This document shows positions 62,695-64,000 of a stretch of 64,000 nucleotides of DNA, piece after piece. The stretch's first letter is position 1. Every line of letters begins with the position of its first letter. Location: contig JAFLEF010000026.1 of the NCBI GenBank assembly GCA_017309115.1, forward strand, positions 1 to 64,000, read 5' to 3'. Both the position numbers and the translations under genes were made by a program. Source of the DNA: Verrucomicrobiota bacterium (lineage in GTDB: Bacteria; Verrucomicrobiota; Verrucomicrobiia; Limisphaerales; UBA9464). Below the pieces are notes generated by a model that saw only the letters and a list, made by a program, of their open reading frames with translations, did no database searches and was not told the origin of the DNA.

Positions 62695-64000
62695 GACTGA
62701 AAGTCTACGGAGGAATCCCGCGAATGCCAATGACGAGTCCAGCGACCCGAGGCGCCCGAGCCCAACTGATGGACCAAGTCTTCGGCCGTCCAACCCTGGT
62801 CTTCCGTCTCCAAAAGGTCGGCCGTTCGGCCGTGATCCCAGGCGGCGCGCAAGCAAGTGGCTAGAAGGTCTCGTCGACCATCGGGTTGGGCGAGCAGACC
62901 GGTGAGATATCCCGCCAACACATCGCCCGTGCCTCCCTGGGCGAGGCCCGGGTTGCCCACCGGATTAAGGTAGACCGGGCCTTTGGAAGAACCGATTAAG
63001 GTTTGATGCCCCTTCAGAATGACGGTCGCTTCATGGCGGGCGCCAAGGCGTCGGAGCGATCCCAACCGATCCGCCTGAATTTCCGCGGCGGTAATTCCCA
63101 GCAATCGGCCAGCTTCCCCCGGATGCGGCGTGATTACCCGGGGCCCGACGCAGGGAGTCCCGGGTCGAAGCCAATCCAACGCGCTCGCATCCGCCACCAT
63201 CACCCCCGGGAATTCTCGCCAAAGTCGGACCACTTCCTGGCGCATTTCCGGCAGCAGATTGGAAGCGGCCAAGCCCGGTCCGGCCAGTATGGCGGTGGCA
63301 TTGGCCAGAGCTGGGTGGCGTATCGAAAAAGGATGAACCATGGCCGTCACGAGCTGACTCGCCACTGGCAGCCAAGCTTCGGGCGTCGTCAGCACACTAA
63401 CCAATCCAGGCCGGGTGCGACCAGCGGCCCGGGCCGCGAGAACTGCTGCCCCCGAGTAGCCCATGGATCCGGCCAGAATTACGGCATGTCCGAAAGTGCC
63501 CTTGTGCGTGTTGAGCGGTCGCCGCGTCTTGATTCCGAAATCGTCGGGACCCACCCATCGCAAGTCATTGGACCCAACGGGTTGACCGACCAGCCCCACC
63601 GACGAGGCCAGTTCCAACCGGCCGACGACGTCAATCGCGGGCGGGCGGATCAACCCGAGCTTCGGCGCCCCAATGGTCAAAGTGATATCGGCCCGGACGG
63701 CGGCTCCCCAGTTTTCTCCGGTATCGGCGTTCAAGCCGGACGGAACGTCCACCGAGACGACGAAGCAGCTTGCTTCGTTCAACCTTCGAATGAGGGCTAT
63801 CCAGTCTGGACTCAGCGAGCGGTTCAGGCCGATGCCAAACCACCCGTCAACGACCAGATCCGGGCGGCGATCCAGGGCGTTGGTCAATGCGGTCAGTTGC
63901 CGCTCTGGTTCGAGTAACTCGAGCCGTTCGACCTGATAACCGGCTAGGTGCGGTTCGGCGGCTTGGGCATCGGCACCGTTGTTGCCGCGACCGGGGAGGA
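62691..64000 (-). CDS. Bifunctional NAD(P)HX epimerase/dehydratase, 5'-truncated
   Basis: The reading frame stays open to the window edge, so the N-terminus is missing. The visible epimerase part starts at GRGNNGADAQ and includes VDGWFGIGLNRSL and VSVDVPSGLNADTGENW. The dehydratase part (from about 63520 downwards) has HKGTFGHAVILAGSMGYSGA, GVMVADASALDWL, VITPHPGEAGRLLGI and NPVGNPGLAQGGTGDVLAGY. It repairs hydrated NAD(P)H. It heads a coupled set with the CAP and HAD genes. Confidence 0.92.
   Translation of the reverse strand, partial: LPGRGNNGADAQAAEPHLAGYQVERLELLEPERQLTALTNALDRRPDLVVDGWFGIGLNRSLSPDWIALIRRLNEASCFVVSVDVPSGLNADTGENWGAAVRADITLTIGAPKLGLIRPPAIDVVGRLELASSVGLVGQPVGSNDLRWVGPDDFGIKTRRPLNTHKGTFGHAVILAGSMGYSGAAVLAARAAGRTRPGLVSVLTTPEAWLPVASQLVTAMVHPFSIRHPALANATAILAGPGLAASNLLPEMRQEVVRLWREFPGVMVADASALDWLRPGTPCVGPRVITPHPGEAGRLLGITAAEIQADRLGSLRRLGARHEATVILKGHQTLIGSSKGPVYLNPVGNPGLAQGGTGDVLAGYLTGLLAQPDGRRDLLATCLRAAWDHGRTADLLETEDQGWTAEDLVHQLGSGASGRWTRHWHSRDSSVDFQS

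Overview
The window reads as a chromosome segment of a GC-rich Verrucomicrobiota-type bacterium, probably close to the Pedosphaera/Limisphaera side of the phylum. This is inferred from gene content, not from a marker gene: a DUF1549/DUF1553 (Planctomycete/Verrucomicrobia cytochrome-type) protein, a Pirellula/Verrucomicrobium-type haem-binding domain, two pseudopilin-like proteins with the [18 protein letters not shown] leader typical of this superphylum, a protein kinase with TPRs, and LL-diaminopimelate aminotransferase. No rRNA, tRNA, CRISPR array, prophage or transposase gene was recognised.

Layout. 0.5-2.4 kb: ABC-F ATPase. 3-10.6 kb (minus): octahaem cytochrome, PA14-like secreted protein, GIY-YIG protein, DUF2314 membrane protein, YdcF-like protein. 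10.9-15.1 kb (plus): envelope cluster bamD-like, lptE-like, PQQ beta-propeller, J-domain protein. 15.4-20.7 kb: ceramidase-like Tat lipoprotein, class I aldolase, YebC-family regulator, DUF1697, RbsD/FucU mutarotase. 21-30 kb: exported proteins (haem-binding, acetyl-esterase-like, pseudopilin-like, DUF1549-LamG-DUF1553, beta-helix). 30-40 kb: acyltransferase-like membrane protein, SDR, ROK kinase, pabB, second pseudopilin-like protein, ComEC, MsrA, YugP-type peptidase. 40-49 kb: Ser/Thr kinase with TPRs and a 1,747-residue exported protein with a caspase/gingipain-like region and a 20-copy AFSPA/AFSPD repeat. 49-54.8 kb: WD40, COG0523 GTPase, FmdB-like, CoaB-like, TPR protein, GGCT, Sel1 protein. 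54.8-64 kb: dapL, sdhCAB, then a translationally coupled nnr - CAP-domain - HAD set that runs off the right edge.

The most striking non-coding feature is a family of intergenic mosaics at about a dozen loci. They combine short tandem repeats of 7 bp (GAGAGCT, GGTAAGC/GGGAAGC, TTTCAAC/TCTCAAC and their complements), an 8-bp family, and three kinds of longer palindromic element: P1 of about 92 bp, P2 of about 72 bp, P3 of about 205 bp. Several arrays start within 13 nt after a stop codon, one supplies the stop codon and C-terminal tail of a dehydrogenase, and others extend ORFs upstream of true starts. Several starts were therefore moved downstream of repeat-derived sequence.

Functionally the window mixes core metabolism (aldolase, succinate dehydrogenase, lysine and folate precursors, NAD(P)HX repair), outer-membrane biogenesis (BamD/LptE/BamB-like), metal handling (COG0523 GTPase with WD40 and FmdB-like partners) and a large complement of secreted proteins with no known substrate. 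All functional calls rest on motif and family recognition by eye; no database search was run.
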